Assembly: GCF_032925565.1 (NCBI RefSeq)
Contig: NZ_CP136708.1
Span: 1 to 64,000, forward strand
Length of the DNA: 64,000 bases
Source of the DNA: Alteromonas sp. CI.11.F.A3
GTDB lineage: Bacteria > Pseudomonadota > Gammaproteobacteria > Enterobacterales > Alteromonadaceae
Reading direction: 5' to 3'
Shown: positions 51,673-61,787 of the stretch, in pieces
How the letters are laid out: the number at the start of each line of letters is the position of its first letter
How positions within the stretch are numbered: the stretch's first letter is position 1
Notes under the pieces: generated by a model
Told to the model about the DNA's origin: nothing
What the model saw: only the letters and a program-made list of their open reading frames with translations
Database searches by the model: none
Made by a program: the position numbers and the translations under genes

Positions 51673-52080
51673 GTGAAATTGAAAACCTGGTTTATTGTTG
51701 CAGCTACAGCACTTACTGTGTTTGCGGCGCAAGCACAAGAAATGAGTAACGACGATATTGCTAACCGTATTAAACCGGTTGGTCAGATACACGTAGCTGG
51801 CGCGGAAGCTGCTGGTCCTGCTGCTGCAGGCGGTGGTGCTAAGTCGGGTGAAGATGTTTATAACTCTGCCTGTGTAGCGTGTCATAGTTCTGGTGTGCTT
51901 GGTGCACCTAAAGTTCACGTAGCCGCTGATTGGCAGCCGCGTTTAGACGAAAAAGGCCTAGACGGCGTATGGCAAAATGCCCTTAACGGTATTAATGCTA
52001 TGCCACCTCGTGGTACCTGTGCTTCGTGCTCTGATGATGAAATTAAAGCCGCAATTGAGTACATGATTGAAGGTATCTAA
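51673..52080 (+). CDS. Cytochrome c5-type mono-haem protein
   Basis: 135 residues, start GTG 51673 with CTGGAGA upstream. Signal peptide MKLKTWFIVAATALTVFAAQA, then a Gly/Ala-rich linker and a class I cytochrome c domain. The haem motif is CVACH (about 75-79), with the axial Met expected in NAMPPRG near the C-terminus. An extra Cys pair, CASC, is typical of cytochrome c5 and forms a disulfide. It is periplasmic and carries electrons between respiratory complexes and terminal reductases or oxidases. It stands alone downstream of tRNA-Arg, transcribed away from it. Confidence 0.9.
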   Translation: MKLKTWFIVAATALTVFAAQAQEMSNDDIANRIKPVGQIHVAGAEAAGPAAAGGGAKSGEDVYNSACVACHSSGVLGAPKVHVAADWQPRLDEKGLDGVWQNALNGINAMPPRGTCASCSDDEIKAAIEYMIEGI

Positions 52081-52187
52081 CCTTCGCCATTTACTAACAA
52101 TGTGTTGGAAAAAGTAGCGTTTTTCGAGTAGATCGGGTAATTTAACCGCATCTAAGAATAAGCTCTTTTTACTTGCCGGCGAACGGA

Positions 52188-54788
52188 ATGTCATCAGATT
52201 CAACGCAATATGAGTTGACAGAAGAAGAGCTGCGGGAAATTATACCGCAGCTTCAACAACTCACTAATAAATATAAGCGTGCTGAACGAGTTCAGAAAGC
52301 GCTATTCGACATTTCCGAGCTTGCAAGTTCTGTTAGTCACTTAAACCGCCTTTATACCGCTATTCATGAAATCATTGCCGACTTCATGAACGCCGATAAC
52401 TTCTTTGTTGCCTTCTACGAACAAGACAGCCAAATTGTCGACTTCGCCTATTTCGTTGACGAGTTTGACGAACAAACCGTAAAACAGTTACCCGCCGATT
52501 CCTTAATGGATGGCATGACGGGTTTTATATTGCGCACCGGCCAGCACTTATTCTATAAGCGTGAAGAAGAAGAAGTTTTTGCTGAAGATCACGGTATTAA
52601 ATTAGTAGGTTCTCAGCCTTTTGAGCTACTTGGAGTTCCACTTAAACGTGGCAGCCAAGTAATTGGCGCTATGGTGGTGCAAACCTACGACGAAGGTGTG
52701 CATTACACTCAAGAAGATTTAGAAGTACTGCTGTTTGTTTCTCAGCACATTGTTACCACGGTAGACAGGGTTAAAAACCGTGAACTCACCGAACGTACCA
52801 TTCGAGAACGTACTCGCCAGCTACGAAAAATTAATGACGACCTTCAAGAGGAAATTCTTGAGCGTCAAAAAGTAGAGTCGTTACAACAAGCCTTATTTGA
52901 AATTTCTGAATTAGCAGCAAACCTAGAAGGCGATATGTCGGTCTTCTATTCTAGCTTGCACGAAATTCTAGCCCGCCTTATTAGTGCGCCAAACTGCTTT
53001 ATCTCTATTATTGATGAATCGAAGCAAATGCTAGAGTTTCCGTATTTCAGTGATGTTGAAGACACCGGCGTTGAAGCTAGGCCCATGGGCTTAGGTTTAA
53101 CGGAATTTGTACTGCGTACCGGCCAAGCTGAACTGATTAACCCGCCACGGGTACTGGAACTTGCCGAAGCGGGTGAAATTGATGTGTCTGTTGCCCAAAG
53201 CATGTTAAACAGTGCCAACTCTTGGCTGGGGTCGCCCCTGGTGGTAGATGGTGAAGTGTTTGGAGTTATTGCGGTGCAAACCTACGGTAAGCATGCCAAA
53301 TACAACGCCAGAGACTTAGAGTTACTGCGCTTTGTTTCACACCATATTGCGGTAACCATGGAGCGTAAGCGCAGTACTGAAGAAATTCATCGTCACAACA
53401 GTGAGCTTGAGCTCAGGGTTGCCGCGCGTACTGCCGAGCTTGATAGAGCCAACAAATACTTAAAACAGCAAATTGAAGAGCGTAAGGAAATTGAACTTAA
53501 GCTTATTCACGATGCGCATCACGATTCACTCACCGACCTTCCGAACCGTTCAATGTTTACCAGCAGGCTTGAACTAGCCATTGCCAGTAAGCAGCGTTAC
53601 ACCGAAAATTACTTTGCGGTGTTGTTCATCGACTTAGACCGATTCAAAGTTATTAACGATACCTTAGGCCATCACGCCGGTGATGAGTTCTTAGTTGAAG
53701 TGGCTAGACGTATTGCATTATGTATTCGTGGGCACGACTTACTGGCCCGCTTAGGTGGCGATGAGTTTGTGGTTTTACTCGATAACTTTGAAGATTTAAC
53801 CGATGTGCAAGAAGTGGCGTCTCGTATTATTAACTCGATTTCAGAGCCATTCTTGCTGGAAGGCCGTGAAATGTATTCGGGTGCCAGTATCGGCATTGCT
53901 AATTTAGAGTCGTATTATCGTAGTGCCGATGAAGTGCTACGTGATGCTGATGCCGCTATGTACCAAGCGAAAACGTTGGGCCGTGGCCGATTTGTTATGT
54001 TCGATAAGAGCATGCGCGACCGCTTAATTGAAGAGCTTGAGCTAGAAAACGAATTTCGCCGTGCCTTGCGCGATGAAGAGTTTGAATACTTCTTACAGCC
54101 TGTTATTGATATAAGAGACAACACAACGCTTTATAACGAGATGTACGTACGTTGGAGTCACCCGACTTTCGGCAAAATAGCCCGAGAGCAGTTTCGCCAA
54201 GTGGCTGAACAAAGTGGCTTAACCTTAGATTTAGATTTGTTTCAGTTACGCAAAGCTTGCGAGTTACTGGCTCACGCGAAAACAACAGGCGAAGACACCG
54301 GCCGTATTGCGGTAAACGTTTCTATTATTCATTTGCTACAAGCGTCTATGGTGAATCAGATGATTTCGCTTATAGACGAATACAAAATATCGCCCCACGA
54401 TTTGGTATTTGAGTTTGATGAAAACGATTTAAATCGTCGTTCGCAGTTTATTTTGCCCGCAATTAAGAAGTTGAAGCGTGCGGGGGTGACCTTAGTGCTA
54501 GATAACTTTGGTAGTGGCTTGGCGTCGCTTAGTTATTTATTCGCCTATCCGTTCGACTTCATCAAAATTGACCACAGGTTTGTGCGTTCGCTACCCCGTT
54601 CACAGCGAAACCTTAAGCTTATTCAATCGGTAATGCTTATTTCTGAGCACCTTAAATTTAAGGTTATTGCCGAAGGAGTAGACTCACCTGCACAGCTAAA
54701 TGCGCTTACCGACATTGAGTGTAATTACGCCCAAGGTAAAGTGCTTACTCGCGCGACTGTACTTGATATGAAACAGCTAGCAGGCTAG
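52188..54788 (+). CDS. GAF-GAF-GGDEF-EAL cyclic-di-GMP protein with an altered EAL domain
   Basis: 866 residues from ATG 52188 (an in-frame TTG lies 15 bp upstream). No signal or membrane segment. GAF 1 (about 35-190) and GAF 2 (about 235-390), each after a coiled coil, precede GGDEF (about 440-600) and EAL (about 620-860). The GGDEF motif RLGGDEF is intact, with an I-site RGHD five residues before the core, so cyclase activity and feedback are expected. In the EAL domain EAL reads EMY, DDFGTG reads DNFGSG and the motif after ELTE reads EFDEND. Loss of one metal-binding Asp suggests weak or no phosphodiesterase activity. It is probably a cyclase with a regulatory EAL-like module. Confidence 0.88.
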   Translation: MSSDSTQYELTEEELREIIPQLQQLTNKYKRAERVQKALFDISELASSVSHLNRLYTAIHEIIADFMNADNFFVAFYEQDSQIVDFAYFVDEFDEQTVKQLPADSLMDGMTGFILRTGQHLFYKREEEEVFAEDHGIKLVGSQPFELLGVPLKRGSQVIGAMVVQTYDEGVHYTQEDLEVLLFVSQHIVTTVDRVKNRELTERTIRERTRQLRKINDDLQEEILERQKVESLQQALFEISELAANLEGDMSVFYSSLHEILARLISAPNCFISIIDESKQMLEFPYFSDVEDTGVEARPMGLGLTEFVLRTGQAELINPPRVLELAEAGEIDVSVAQSMLNSANSWLGSPLVVDGEVFGVIAVQTYGKHAKYNARDLELLRFVSHHIAVTMERKRSTEEIHRHNSELELRVAARTAELDRANKYLKQQIEERKEIELKLIHDAHHDSLTDLPNRSMFTSRLELAIASKQRYTENYFAVLFIDLDRFKVINDTLGHHAGDEFLVEVARRIALCIRGHDLLARLGGDEFVVLLDNFEDLTDVQEVASRIINSISEPFLLEGREMYSGASIGIANLESYYRSADEVLRDADAAMYQAKTLGRGRFVMFDKSMRDRLIEELELENEFRRALRDEEFEYFLQPVIDIRDNTTLYNEMYVRWSHPTFGKIAREQFRQVAEQSGLTLDLDLFQLRKACELLAHAKTTGEDTGRIAVNVSIIHLLQASMVNQMISLIDEYKISPHDLVFEFDENDLNRRSQFILPAIKKLKRAGVTLVLDNFGSGLASLSYLFAYPFDFIKIDHRFVRSLPRSQRNLKLIQSVMLISEHLKFKVIAEGVDSPAQLNALTDIECNYAQGKVLTRATVLDMKQLAG

Positions 54789-54794
54789 CTGTTT
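54771..54794. terminator. Perfect hairpin overlapping the stop of the GGDEF gene
   Basis: AAACAGCTAGC (54771-54781), AG, GCTAGCTGTTT (54784-54794). The stop codon TAG lies in the right arm. Only a short T-run follows, so it may act as a weak terminator or mRNA end. Confidence 0.45.
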
Positions 54795-54903
54795 GTTGCT
54801 ATATTCCCCTGCTAGTTATCACTAACGCCTTTTTTAGATTATCAGCGCGGTTTGTTGCTGGTACTTGTATTACCTTACGGGCTTAGATTCATAGCCCTCC
54901 GCG

Positions 54904-56919
54904 TTATTTCTTACCCAGCATATCTCTTAAGTTAGCAATACTACTTTGGCCTTTTTGCTGGCGTACCTCGGCACTTTCTTTCGGCTTTTGGTTTTCCCAT
55001 TGAAGGTCGTCTATGGGCAGTTCGTATAAAAAGCGGCTTGGCTCTGGGTTTATAACTTCACCGAACTGGCGGCGCTCTTTCGCTAGGCTGAAAATAAGCT
55101 CTCGCTGCGCACGGGTAATGCCTACATACGCAAGGCGGCGCTCTTCTTCTACATTGTCTTCATCTACACTGCTTTGATGGGGCAACAAGCCTTCTTCCAT
55201 GCCCACTAAGAACACTATTGGGAACTCTAGCCCTTTAGAAGCGTGCAGTGTCATTAGCTGTACTTGGTCGCCATCGCCGTCGTCTTCGCCTCGCTCCATC
55301 ATGTCGCGCAAGATAAGGCGGTTTACTACTTCGGTAAGGTTCATGGGGCTATCAAGCTCGTTGCCTTCTAGCATGTCGGTTACCCAGCCAAATAAGGTAC
55401 TTACGTTCGCCATGCCCATTTCAGCCGCTTTAGGGCTAGCGCTTTGCTCGTATAACCACTCTTCGTAGCTCATCGACTTGATCATGCCGCGAAGGGCATC
55501 TTTGGTGTCGCCTCGAGTTGCATTGTCAGACACTTCTACTATCCAGCGGGCAAACCCCGATACGGCATCGTATGCTCTATCCGACAACACGCTGTTTAAA
55601 TTTGGGTGAGTGGCCGCTTCAAACATGGGCACGCCTAAGCTGTTCGCGAAGTTACCTAGCTTTTCTAGTGTCACGCGCCCTATGCCGCGACTTGGCGTAT
55701 TAATTACTCGTAGTAGTGCATTATCGTCATCTTGGTTCACCAGCAAGCGCAAGTAAGCCATGATGTCTTTTACTTCGGTGCGCCCGAAGAACGACATACC
55801 GCCGCTAATTTTATATGGAATACGGTTGCTCATTAGTAGCTTTTCGAACAAGCGGCTTTGATGATTTCCTCGGTACAAAATAGCGTAGTCTTTGAACTTA
55901 GTGCGGTTCATAAACTTGTGCGCTAGCAGTTCTGCTACCACTCGCTCAGCTTCGTGTTCTTCGTTTTTCGCTTCTATCACTCGAAGCGGTTCGCCGTATT
56001 GCAGTTCAGAGAACAGGGTTTTATCGAACAAGTGCGGGTTGTTCTGAATAAGAATGTTGGCGCAATGCAGTATTCGCCCTGAAGAGCGATAATTCTGCTG
56101 TAGCTTAATAACGTTCAAGCGCGGGAAATCTTGCTGTAGCAAGTTTAAGTTTTGTGGCTTGGCACCGCGCCATGAATAAATGGATTGGTCGTCGTCGCCT
56201 ACCACGGTAAAGCGCGAACGTTCGCCTACCAATAGCTTTACCAGTTCGTACTGACTGGTGTTGGTATCTTGGTACTCATCCACCAGCAAATAACGAATTT
56301 TGTTTTGCCATTTGGCCCGTACGGTTTCGCTGGTTTTTAATAGCAGTGTGGGCAATAAAATAAGGTCATCGAAGTCAAGGGCATTATAGGCGCGTAAGTT
56401 ATCTTGATAGCGCTTGTAAGCTTCTGCAAACTCTCGTTCACCGGTACTGGTAGCTTGTTTTAGTAATGCTTCGGGCAGCAGTAAGTCGTTCTTCCAGTTT
56501 GAAATGCAGCTTTGTAATAGCGAAAGCTGATCTTTATCGCCGTCTATCGTGTCTTCGGTTAAATCGGTTAACAGTGCCAACGAGTCTTTGTCGTCGAACA
56601 ATGAGAAACCAGGCTTTAAGCCTAGCTCTTTAATATGGGCTTTTATAATGGTTAGCCCCATGGTGTGAAAGGTACATACCTTCAAACCACGCGCTTCTGG
56701 CTTACCTAAGGTTTCAGCTACCCGTTCTTTCATTTCTCGGGCGGCTTTGTTGGTAAAGGTTACCGCTGCAATATACCGTGCTGGCATATCGCAATTTCTA
56801 ACTAGGTGCGCAATTTTGTTGGTAATAACCCGAGTTTTACCACTGCCGGCGCCGGCTAATACTAAGCAGGGGCCAGACACAAAGGTGACAGCTGATTGTT
56901 GCGCATCGTTTAATTTCAT
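54904..56919 (-). CDS. rep: ATP-dependent DNA helicase Rep
   Basis: 671 residues, the normal size. UvrD/Rep family: Walker [17 protein letters not shown] at the N-terminus, [28 protein letters not shown] (motif II), [13 protein letters not shown] (motif III), [14 protein letters not shown] (motif IV), [19 protein letters not shown] (motif V) and [15 protein letters not shown] (motif VI). It moves 3' to 5' and restarts replication forks stalled by protein barriers. It is alone, convergent with the GGDEF-EAL gene. UvrD would be longer (~720), so Rep is favoured. Confidence 0.93.
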   Translation of the reverse strand: MKLNDAQQSAVTFVSGPCLVLAGAGSGKTRVITNKIAHLVRNCDMPARYIAAVTFTNKAAREMKERVAETLGKPEARGLKVCTFHTMGLTIIKAHIKELGLKPGFSLFDDKDSLALLTDLTEDTIDGDKDQLSLLQSCISNWKNDLLLPEALLKQATSTGEREFAEAYKRYQDNLRAYNALDFDDLILLPTLLLKTSETVRAKWQNKIRYLLVDEYQDTNTSQYELVKLLVGERSRFTVVGDDDQSIYSWRGAKPQNLNLLQQDFPRLNVIKLQQNYRSSGRILHCANILIQNNPHLFDKTLFSELQYGEPLRVIEAKNEEHEAERVVAELLAHKFMNRTKFKDYAILYRGNHQSRLFEKLLMSNRIPYKISGGMSFFGRTEVKDIMAYLRLLVNQDDDNALLRVINTPSRGIGRVTLEKLGNFANSLGVPMFEAATHPNLNSVLSDRAYDAVSGFARWIVEVSDNATRGDTKDALRGMIKSMSYEEWLYEQSASPKAAEMGMANVSTLFGWVTDMLEGNELDSPMNLTEVVNRLILRDMMERGEDDGDGDQVQLMTLHASKGLEFPIVFLVGMEEGLLPHQSSVDEDNVEEERRLAYVGITRAQRELIFSLAKERRQFGEVINPEPSRFLYELPIDDLQWENQKPKESAEVRQQKGQSSIANLRDMLGKK

Positions 56920-57091
56920 CGCGTTCCTAAATTACGTTCCTAAAAGCTAACAGGTGTAATGAGTGCCGTGCTTACTGTAAAGCGCCTTACGATAAGGCTT
57001 GTTTTTGTTTAACGTGCTTTTTCATTGCAAGAAGTGGCGATACCGATAGAATAGAAGCCTATTCTAACGAAGCGCATTATAAGGGAAATCC

Positions 57092-57355
57092 ATGTTGGAT
57101 CCGAAAAAACTCGAAGATTTAGCGAAACAGATTGCTGACGCCGTACCACCGGGTGTGCGTAACATGGCTGAAGGCGCAGAAGGTAAAATTAAACAGGTTT
57201 TACAATCGCAGCTTTCAAAACTTGATTTAGTGACTCGTGAAGAGTTCGATATTCAAAGCCAAGTGCTTATTCGCACTCGCGAAAAGTTAGACGCAATGGA
57301 AGCTCGCATTGTTCAACTAGAAGCTAAAGCAACAGAAGCTGCTAAATCTGAGTAG
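57092..57355 (+). CDS. ubiK: Ubiquinone biosynthesis accessory factor (BMFP/YqiC)
   Basis: 87 residues. Starts MLDPKKLEDLAKQIADAVPPG, with the signature EGAEGKIKQVLQSQLSKLDLVTREEFD, then a coiled coil ending in LEAKATE. This is the UbiK (YqiC) plan: an amphipathic N-terminus and a trimerising coiled coil. UbiK helps the Ubi complex, with UbiJ, in aerobic ubiquinone synthesis. AAGGGA precedes the ATG. It is convergent with ubiCA, which makes the first ubiquinone precursors, so the neighbourhood supports the role. Confidence 0.9.
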   Translation: MLDPKKLEDLAKQIADAVPPGVRNMAEGAEGKIKQVLQSQLSKLDLVTREEFDIQSQVLIRTREKLDAMEARIVQLEAKATEAAKSE

Positions 57356-57466
57356 CTAAACGTTTACGTCCACACTCCCTTGCACTGCACATCGTAATAG
57401 CTCTATACAGCGCATGTGATGCAAGGGGATGCTTATTTGCTAAGCTTTTAGCCTCTACAAAAATAC

Positions 57467-58363
57467 CTAGCCTACCCAAAAATTTGCCACTAACCCTAAC
57501 GTAAATACCAAGCCTACATAGTGGTTTTCAATAAAGGCAGTAAAACACCCTTCTCGCTGACGGTGCTTAATAAATTTGTACTGGCGATAAAACAACCCGG
57601 CCCCAATAATTAGCGATAGGTAATACGGCCAATGCGCCTCGATAGCCCCGCCAATAAAGTACAAAATGGTTAACGTAGCAGCTTGAAGTCCAATAATAAT
57701 GGGCACGTCGTACTTACCAAATAAAATGGCGGTAGATTTAACCCCTATTTCCAGGTCGTCGTCTCTGTCTACCATGGCATACATGGTGTCGTAGGCTACC
57801 GTCCATAATAGATTTGCCACAAACAACCACCAGCCATAAGCAGGCACAGTTTCAGACACCGCCATAAACGCCATCGGAATTGCCCACCCAAAAGCAGCGC
57901 CTAATACCACTTGTGGCAAGTGGGTATAGCGTTTCATAAAGGGGTAACTGGCTGCTAGTAACAGCGCGATTACCGACAAAGCAACGGTTTGCCAATTCAG
58001 CATTAGCACTAACAAGAAGGCCAGTATAATTAGCCCTCCAAACAGGTTTAACGCTTGTTTTGGTGTTACCTCTCCTGTGGCCAATGGCCGCGTGGCGGTG
58101 CGCTTTACGCTGCCATCTACTTTTCTATCGGCGTAGTCGTTAATGACGCAGCCCGCTGAGCGCATCACTACCACGCCTGCGGTAAAAATAAGCGCGATGC
58201 CTAAACTGGGTAAGCCTTCTGATGCCATAAGCAATGCCCAAAAGGTAGGCCAAAGCAGCAAGTAAATACCCACGGGTTTGTCTAAACGCATCAGGCGAAT
58301 ATACGCAGATGGATGCTGTTTTATATGGTTGAGGTTCTGGGCTAAATTAAGATTCAGTGCCAT
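57467..58363 (-). CDS. ubiA: 4-hydroxybenzoate octaprenyltransferase
   Basis: 298 residues with about nine membrane helices. The two Asp-rich prenyl-diphosphate motifs are [15 protein letters not shown] (about 100-115) and [14 protein letters not shown], and the start [21 protein letters not shown] is typical of UbiA. It attaches the octaprenyl tail to 4-hydroxybenzoate in the inner membrane. It overlaps ubiC by 17 bp, so UbiC product can pass straight to it. No terminator with a U-tract was seen after the stop; CCCTTGCA (57377-57384) and TGCAAGGG (57420-57427) form a long-loop dyad toward ubiK. Confidence 0.93.
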   Translation of the reverse strand: MALNLNLAQNLNHIKQHPSAYIRLMRLDKPVGIYLLLWPTFWALLMASEGLPSLGIALIFTAGVVVMRSAGCVINDYADRKVDGSVKRTATRPLATGEVTPKQALNLFGGLIILAFLLVLMLNWQTVALSVIALLLAASYPFMKRYTHLPQVVLGAAFGWAIPMAFMAVSETVPAYGWWLFVANLLWTVAYDTMYAMVDRDDDLEIGVKSTAILFGKYDVPIIIGLQAATLTILYFIGGAIEAHWPYYLSLIIGAGLFYRQYKFIKHRQREGCFTAFIENHYVGLVFTLGLVANFWVG

Positions 58364-58922
58364 TGTCGTACCTTGAATAATAAACGGGTGCGTCGGGTAG
58401 AAAAACTTCGGCCACTATCATGCTGTCTTCACCCAATGTAAATAATGAACGTCGGCCCCATAATTGCTGATTGCGCTCAAAGCCTAGTGCAGTGGCAGGC
58501 AATTGGCACAATTCAAACTCAGAGCGTATAAACCTGGCATCGTTAAACAGTCGCTTACCTAAGGGTTCACTACCTAAATTTGCTAGCTCTGCTTCTACCA
58601 AACGCTGGGGAATAACGGAACGGGCAAAAACCCATGGCAGGGTGTTACCACATAACAGTACTTCTCGTACCTGAAATGCCTGCGAAGGCTGATGTGATTG
58701 CTGGTGCGACAGCAGGCTTTGCTCATTAGCATGAAGTGCGGTTTCAGCCTGCCCTAGCACGTTTAACGTAAATTGATGGCAAAGCGACTGCACGCGCTCG
58801 GTTAAGGAGCCTGTGTCTAGCAACCAATTTTTTAAATACGGATTGTTACGGGGCGCACTGTCGGCTTGCATCCACTCTACATTTAAGCCAACGGGAAAGC
58901 TGCTAGGAAAACTCACTACCAA
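58347..58922 (-). CDS. ubiC: Chorismate pyruvate-lyase
   Basis: 191 residues. Start uncertain: TTG at 58922 or GTG at 58916; the GTG has AGAG at a better distance. There is no ATG in range. The protein reads [46 protein letters not shown] and [20 protein letters not shown], all UbiC signatures. It cleaves chorismate to 4-hydroxybenzoate and pyruvate, the entry step of ubiquinone synthesis. It overlaps ubiA by 17 bp. Regulation was not visible. Confidence 0.92.
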   Translation of the reverse strand: MVVSFPSSFPVGLNVEWMQADSAPRNNPYLKNWLLDTGSLTERVQSLCHQFTLNVLGQAETALHANEQSLLSHQQSHQPSQAFQVREVLLCGNTLPWVFARSVIPQRLVEAELANLGSEPLGKRLFNDARFIRSEFELCQLPATALGFERNQQLWGRRSLFTLGEDSMIVAEVFLPDAPVYYSRYDNGTES

Positions 58923-59114
58923 ATCTCTGTCATAATTTTACACGATAAAAAAAGTATCATATCACTTGTTGGTGGCATGGTGGTTTATCTGATTGCTAAT
59001 AGCTAGCATATTGATTTTACGTGTACCTTAGTACTTTTGCAGTAGTGTCATTAACCTATGATTTGCTACACTACAGCCTGTCATCTAAATTAATTGGTAT
59101 TTTTGGCTCAAATC

Positions 59115-59528
59115 ATGACAAAGTCACTTGCTTCACGTTTTATAGCTACCGCTTTATTAGTTAGTAGTGCTTTCACGCCTGCATTTGCGCAAGATAAGGC
59201 AAATTTTGCTTATCTTGGGTTAGAGCCAGACATCGTTACCAATTACATTGGCGAGTCTTCAAGAAAGCTTGGTTATGTACGCGTTACCGTTGAATTAATG
59301 ATTTATGACGTAGATCAGCTGGAAATTGCAGAACACCATATGCCGCTATTACGTGCAACGGCCATCGATATCTTCGGCAGACAGCCTGAAGAAAAAGTAA
59401 AATCGCTAACGGGCAGAGAAGATATTCGCCGCGCCATTCTAAAAGCGCTTCAAGATCATATGAAAAAAGAAACCGGTGGCGAGGTTATCAAAAACGTTAT
59501 CTTCACCAAGTATTTATATCAGGGCTAG
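59115..59528 (+). CDS. Secreted FliL-like protein
   Basis: 137 residues from ATG 59115; the ribosome site is poor. A cleavable signal peptide (TALLVSSAFTPAFAQ) is followed by a FliL-type domain: FAYLGLEPDIVTNY, GYVRVTVELMI, and the end region IRRAILKALQDHMKKETG followed by NVIFTKYLYQ. Canonical FliL is membrane-anchored at the flagellar basal body, while this version looks periplasmic and lacks a helix after the signal. No flagellar genes are nearby. It lies divergent to ubiC. It could assist the stator or serve another envelope role; the FliL fold is fairly clear, the job is not. Confidence 0.75.
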   Translation: MTKSLASRFIATALLVSSAFTPAFAQDKANFAYLGLEPDIVTNYIGESSRKLGYVRVTVELMIYDVDQLEIAEHHMPLLRATAIDIFGRQPEEKVKSLTGREDIRRAILKALQDHMKKETGGEVIKNVIFTKYLYQG

Positions 59529-59572
59529 GCGCTACTACAGCAGCACCTAGTCAAGAACGAAAGCTTGCACTA

Positions 59573-60448
59573 TTACCCTTGCTTTCGTTTATCGGCACCA
59601 AGGCTTAGTAGCCCTGCTAACAAACAGCCGGTAATTAACCCTGCCGTGTGCGCTGCATTGGCCATATTCACCCAAAGCACATCGGCAAAGCCTAATACTA
59701 GCCACACCAACATAAACCCTATTACCGATTTAGGCAGCGACAAGCCCCACTGTGGTTTCAGCCAACCTAACCACCACACAAAGCCCATTACGGCGTATAC
59801 CACACCTGAAAGCCCACCGAATAACATTAAGTTACCCTGAACTGGCGTGGTAAACATGGCTTGAGCCACGTTCGATATAATGGCCGATAGCGCAAACACC
59901 ACAAACAACATGCTTTTACCAAAGGTACTTTCTATTTTGGCGCCTAACATACACCACCAAAGTAGATTGAAGATAATATGCAGTGCGCTGAAGTGAATAA
60001 ACGCGGGCCCTAATAACCTCCACCACTCATGGTTTTCAGCCAGTACACTAAGCGGCTGCATGAGTAAATGTTGCGCGATGGGGCTGAACAAGCCTAGCAA
60101 AGACAAACCATACACCAGCACACAAAGTACAAACACAATACTGGTTAAAGGTACCGACAATGCATTGTTGATAAACCCTTTCATATCGAATTGGCGCGAA
60201 GGCACTAAATCAACGTTCTCACCATGCTGCCAAGCAGCTTGTTGGTATTTTGGATTGTTAGGTTGCTGAATAAACTCTTCAGTGATAGCGCGGGCTTTAA
60301 GTGCGTCGTTATCGTCTAACAACAATACAACAAACTCATCACCCGCTTCAGTTGGCTTTACCGTGGCGGTGATATTCTGGCTACCTAGGTAGTTAGCCAG
60401 TAAATGCGCCACGCCTTGCTGGCGAAAAGCAATTAAAGGATGGCTCAC
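59573..60448 (-). CDS. glpG: Rhomboid intramembrane serine protease
   Basis: 291 residues. An N-terminal cytoplasmic domain (about 1-90) is followed by six membrane helices. Catalytic Ser lies in GGLSGVVYAVMG, the catalytic His in NAAHTAGLITG, and HIIFNLLWWCMLG supplies the HxxxN motif. The plan matches E. coli GlpG. It cuts membrane proteins within the bilayer. It overlaps glpE by 4 bp and is the last gene of the kbl-tdh-glpE-glpG run. An inverted repeat (AACGAAAGC 59556-59564 with GCTTTCGTT 59581-59589) overlaps its 3' end but has no U-tract. Confidence 0.92.
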   Translation of the reverse strand: MSHPLIAFRQQGVAHLLANYLGSQNITATVKPTEAGDEFVVLLLDDNDALKARAITEEFIQQPNNPKYQQAAWQHGENVDLVPSRQFDMKGFINNALSVPLTSIVFVLCVLVYGLSLLGLFSPIAQHLLMQPLSVLAENHEWWRLLGPAFIHFSALHIIFNLLWWCMLGAKIESTFGKSMLFVVFALSAIISNVAQAMFTTPVQGNLMLFGGLSGVVYAVMGFVWWLGWLKPQWGLSLPKSVIGFMLVWLVLGFADVLWVNMANAAHTAGLITGCLLAGLLSLGADKRKQG

Positions 60449-60762
60449 GAATTTTCAGACACCACAGACTGGCCTAAGCGCCATGCTTCGAAACCACCGT
60501 CCATACTATAAACGGTGTTAAAACCTTGCTCAGCTATAACTTGCGCGGCTTGCTGACTGCTTACGCCGTGATAGCACACCACGACTACAGGGGTTTCTTT
60601 TGGCGTTTGTTCTACAAAGGCCGCGAAGTTATCGTTATTCAACGGCTTCGCTTCTGGCATGTGACCATTAGCAAAAGATTGCGGGTCACGAATATCTACG
60701 ATGGCTACATCGCCATTGAAGTTTGCTACGTCTTGTACACTAATGTGTGAAAATGCTGTCAT
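60445..60762 (-). CDS. glpE: Thiosulfate sulfurtransferase, single-domain rhodanese
   Basis: 105 residues, one rhodanese domain. The active-site loop is CYHGVS (Cys near 63), after VAIVDIRDPQSFANGHM near the N-terminus. It moves sulfur from thiosulfate to thiols or cyanide in the cytoplasm. Its ATG overlaps the tdh stop (TAATG) by one base, and its stop overlaps glpG by 4 bp. In E. coli glpE and glpG sit with glpR; here they follow threonine catabolism genes instead, so co-expression with kbl-tdh is implied by the overlaps. Confidence 0.92.
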   Translation of the reverse strand: MTAFSHISVQDVANFNGDVAIVDIRDPQSFANGHMPEAKPLNNDNFAAFVEQTPKETPVVVVCYHGVSSQQAAQVIAEQGFNTVYSMDGGFEAWRLGQSVVSENS

Positions 60763-61787
60763 TATTGCCAGTCCAGTATAACTTTGCCTGATTGTCCTGA
60801 ACCCATGGTATCAAAACCTTTCTGAAAGTCATCAACCGAAAAGGTATGTGTGATGATTGGCGACAAATCTAAGCCACTTTGCAGCAAACTTGCCATTTTG
60901 TACCAGGTTTCGAACATTTCACGACCGTAGATACCTTTGATCACCAACCCTTTAAAAATAACTTGGTTCCAATCAACCGATACATCTTGTGGTGGAATAC
61001 CTAGCATTGCCACCTTTCCGCCGTGATTCATTTTCTTTAGCATGTCGCGAAAGGCGACCGGTACGCCCGACATTTCAAGGCCAACATCAAAGCCTTCACT
61101 CATACCAAGCTCGTTCATCACGTCTTGCAAGTCTTCTTTGCTAACATCAACAGCGCGAGTTGCGCCCATCTTTCTAGCAAGCTCTAGACGATACGGGTTA
61201 ATGTCGGTGATAACCACATGACGTGCTCCAACGTGACGCGCCACTGCGGCTGCCATAATACCAATGGGGCCTGCTCCGGTAATCAGTACATCTTCACCCA
61301 CTAAGTCGAAGCTAAGGGCGGTGTGCACAGCATTTCCAAATGGGTCGAAAATAGACGCCAGTTCATCACTAATGTTGTCAGGTATTTTAAATGCGTTAAA
61401 CGCCGGAATAACCAAATACTCGGCAAATGCGCCTGGGCGATTTACACCTACACCTTCGGTATTACGACATAAATGGCGACGGCCTGCACGGCAGTTTCTA
61501 CAGTGTCCACACGTAATATGGCCTTCACCAGACACCCTATCGCCTATAGCAAAGCCGCGTACTTCTTGGCCCATGCCAACCACTTCACCTACGTACTCGT
61601 GACCTACTACCATAGGTACAGGTATGGTTTGCTGCGACCATTCATCCCAGTTGTAAATGTGCATGTCGGTGCCGCAAATGGCGGTTTTACGAATTTTGAT
61701 TAATAAATCGTTATGGCCAACTTCAGGCTCTTGAGTATCTTGAAGCCAAATGCCTTTCTCGGCTTTTGCTTTAACTAGCGACTTCAT
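60762..61787 (-). CDS. tdh: L-threonine 3-dehydrogenase
   Basis: 341 residues, normal size. Zinc alcohol-dehydrogenase family: catalytic Cys in CGTDMHIY (about 38), the structural zinc site [15 protein letters not shown], the NAD fold [13 protein letters not shown], and the Tdh-specific segment [29 protein letters not shown]. It oxidises threonine to 2-amino-3-ketobutyrate with NAD, handing it to Kbl. ATGA overlap with kbl and TAATG overlap with glpE mark one transcript. The glycine formed could feed GlyA, linking loosely to the betaine cluster. Confidence 0.94.
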   Translation of the reverse strand: MKSLVKAKAEKGIWLQDTQEPEVGHNDLLIKIRKTAICGTDMHIYNWDEWSQQTIPVPMVVGHEYVGEVVGMGQEVRGFAIGDRVSGEGHITCGHCRNCRAGRRHLCRNTEGVGVNRPGAFAEYLVIPAFNAFKIPDNISDELASIFDPFGNAVHTALSFDLVGEDVLITGAGPIGIMAAAVARHVGARHVVITDINPYRLELARKMGATRAVDVSKEDLQDVMNELGMSEGFDVGLEMSGVPVAFRDMLKKMNHGGKVAMLGIPPQDVSVDWNQVIFKGLVIKGIYGREMFETWYKMASLLQSGLDLSPIITHTFSVDDFQKGFDTMGSGQSGKVILDWQ

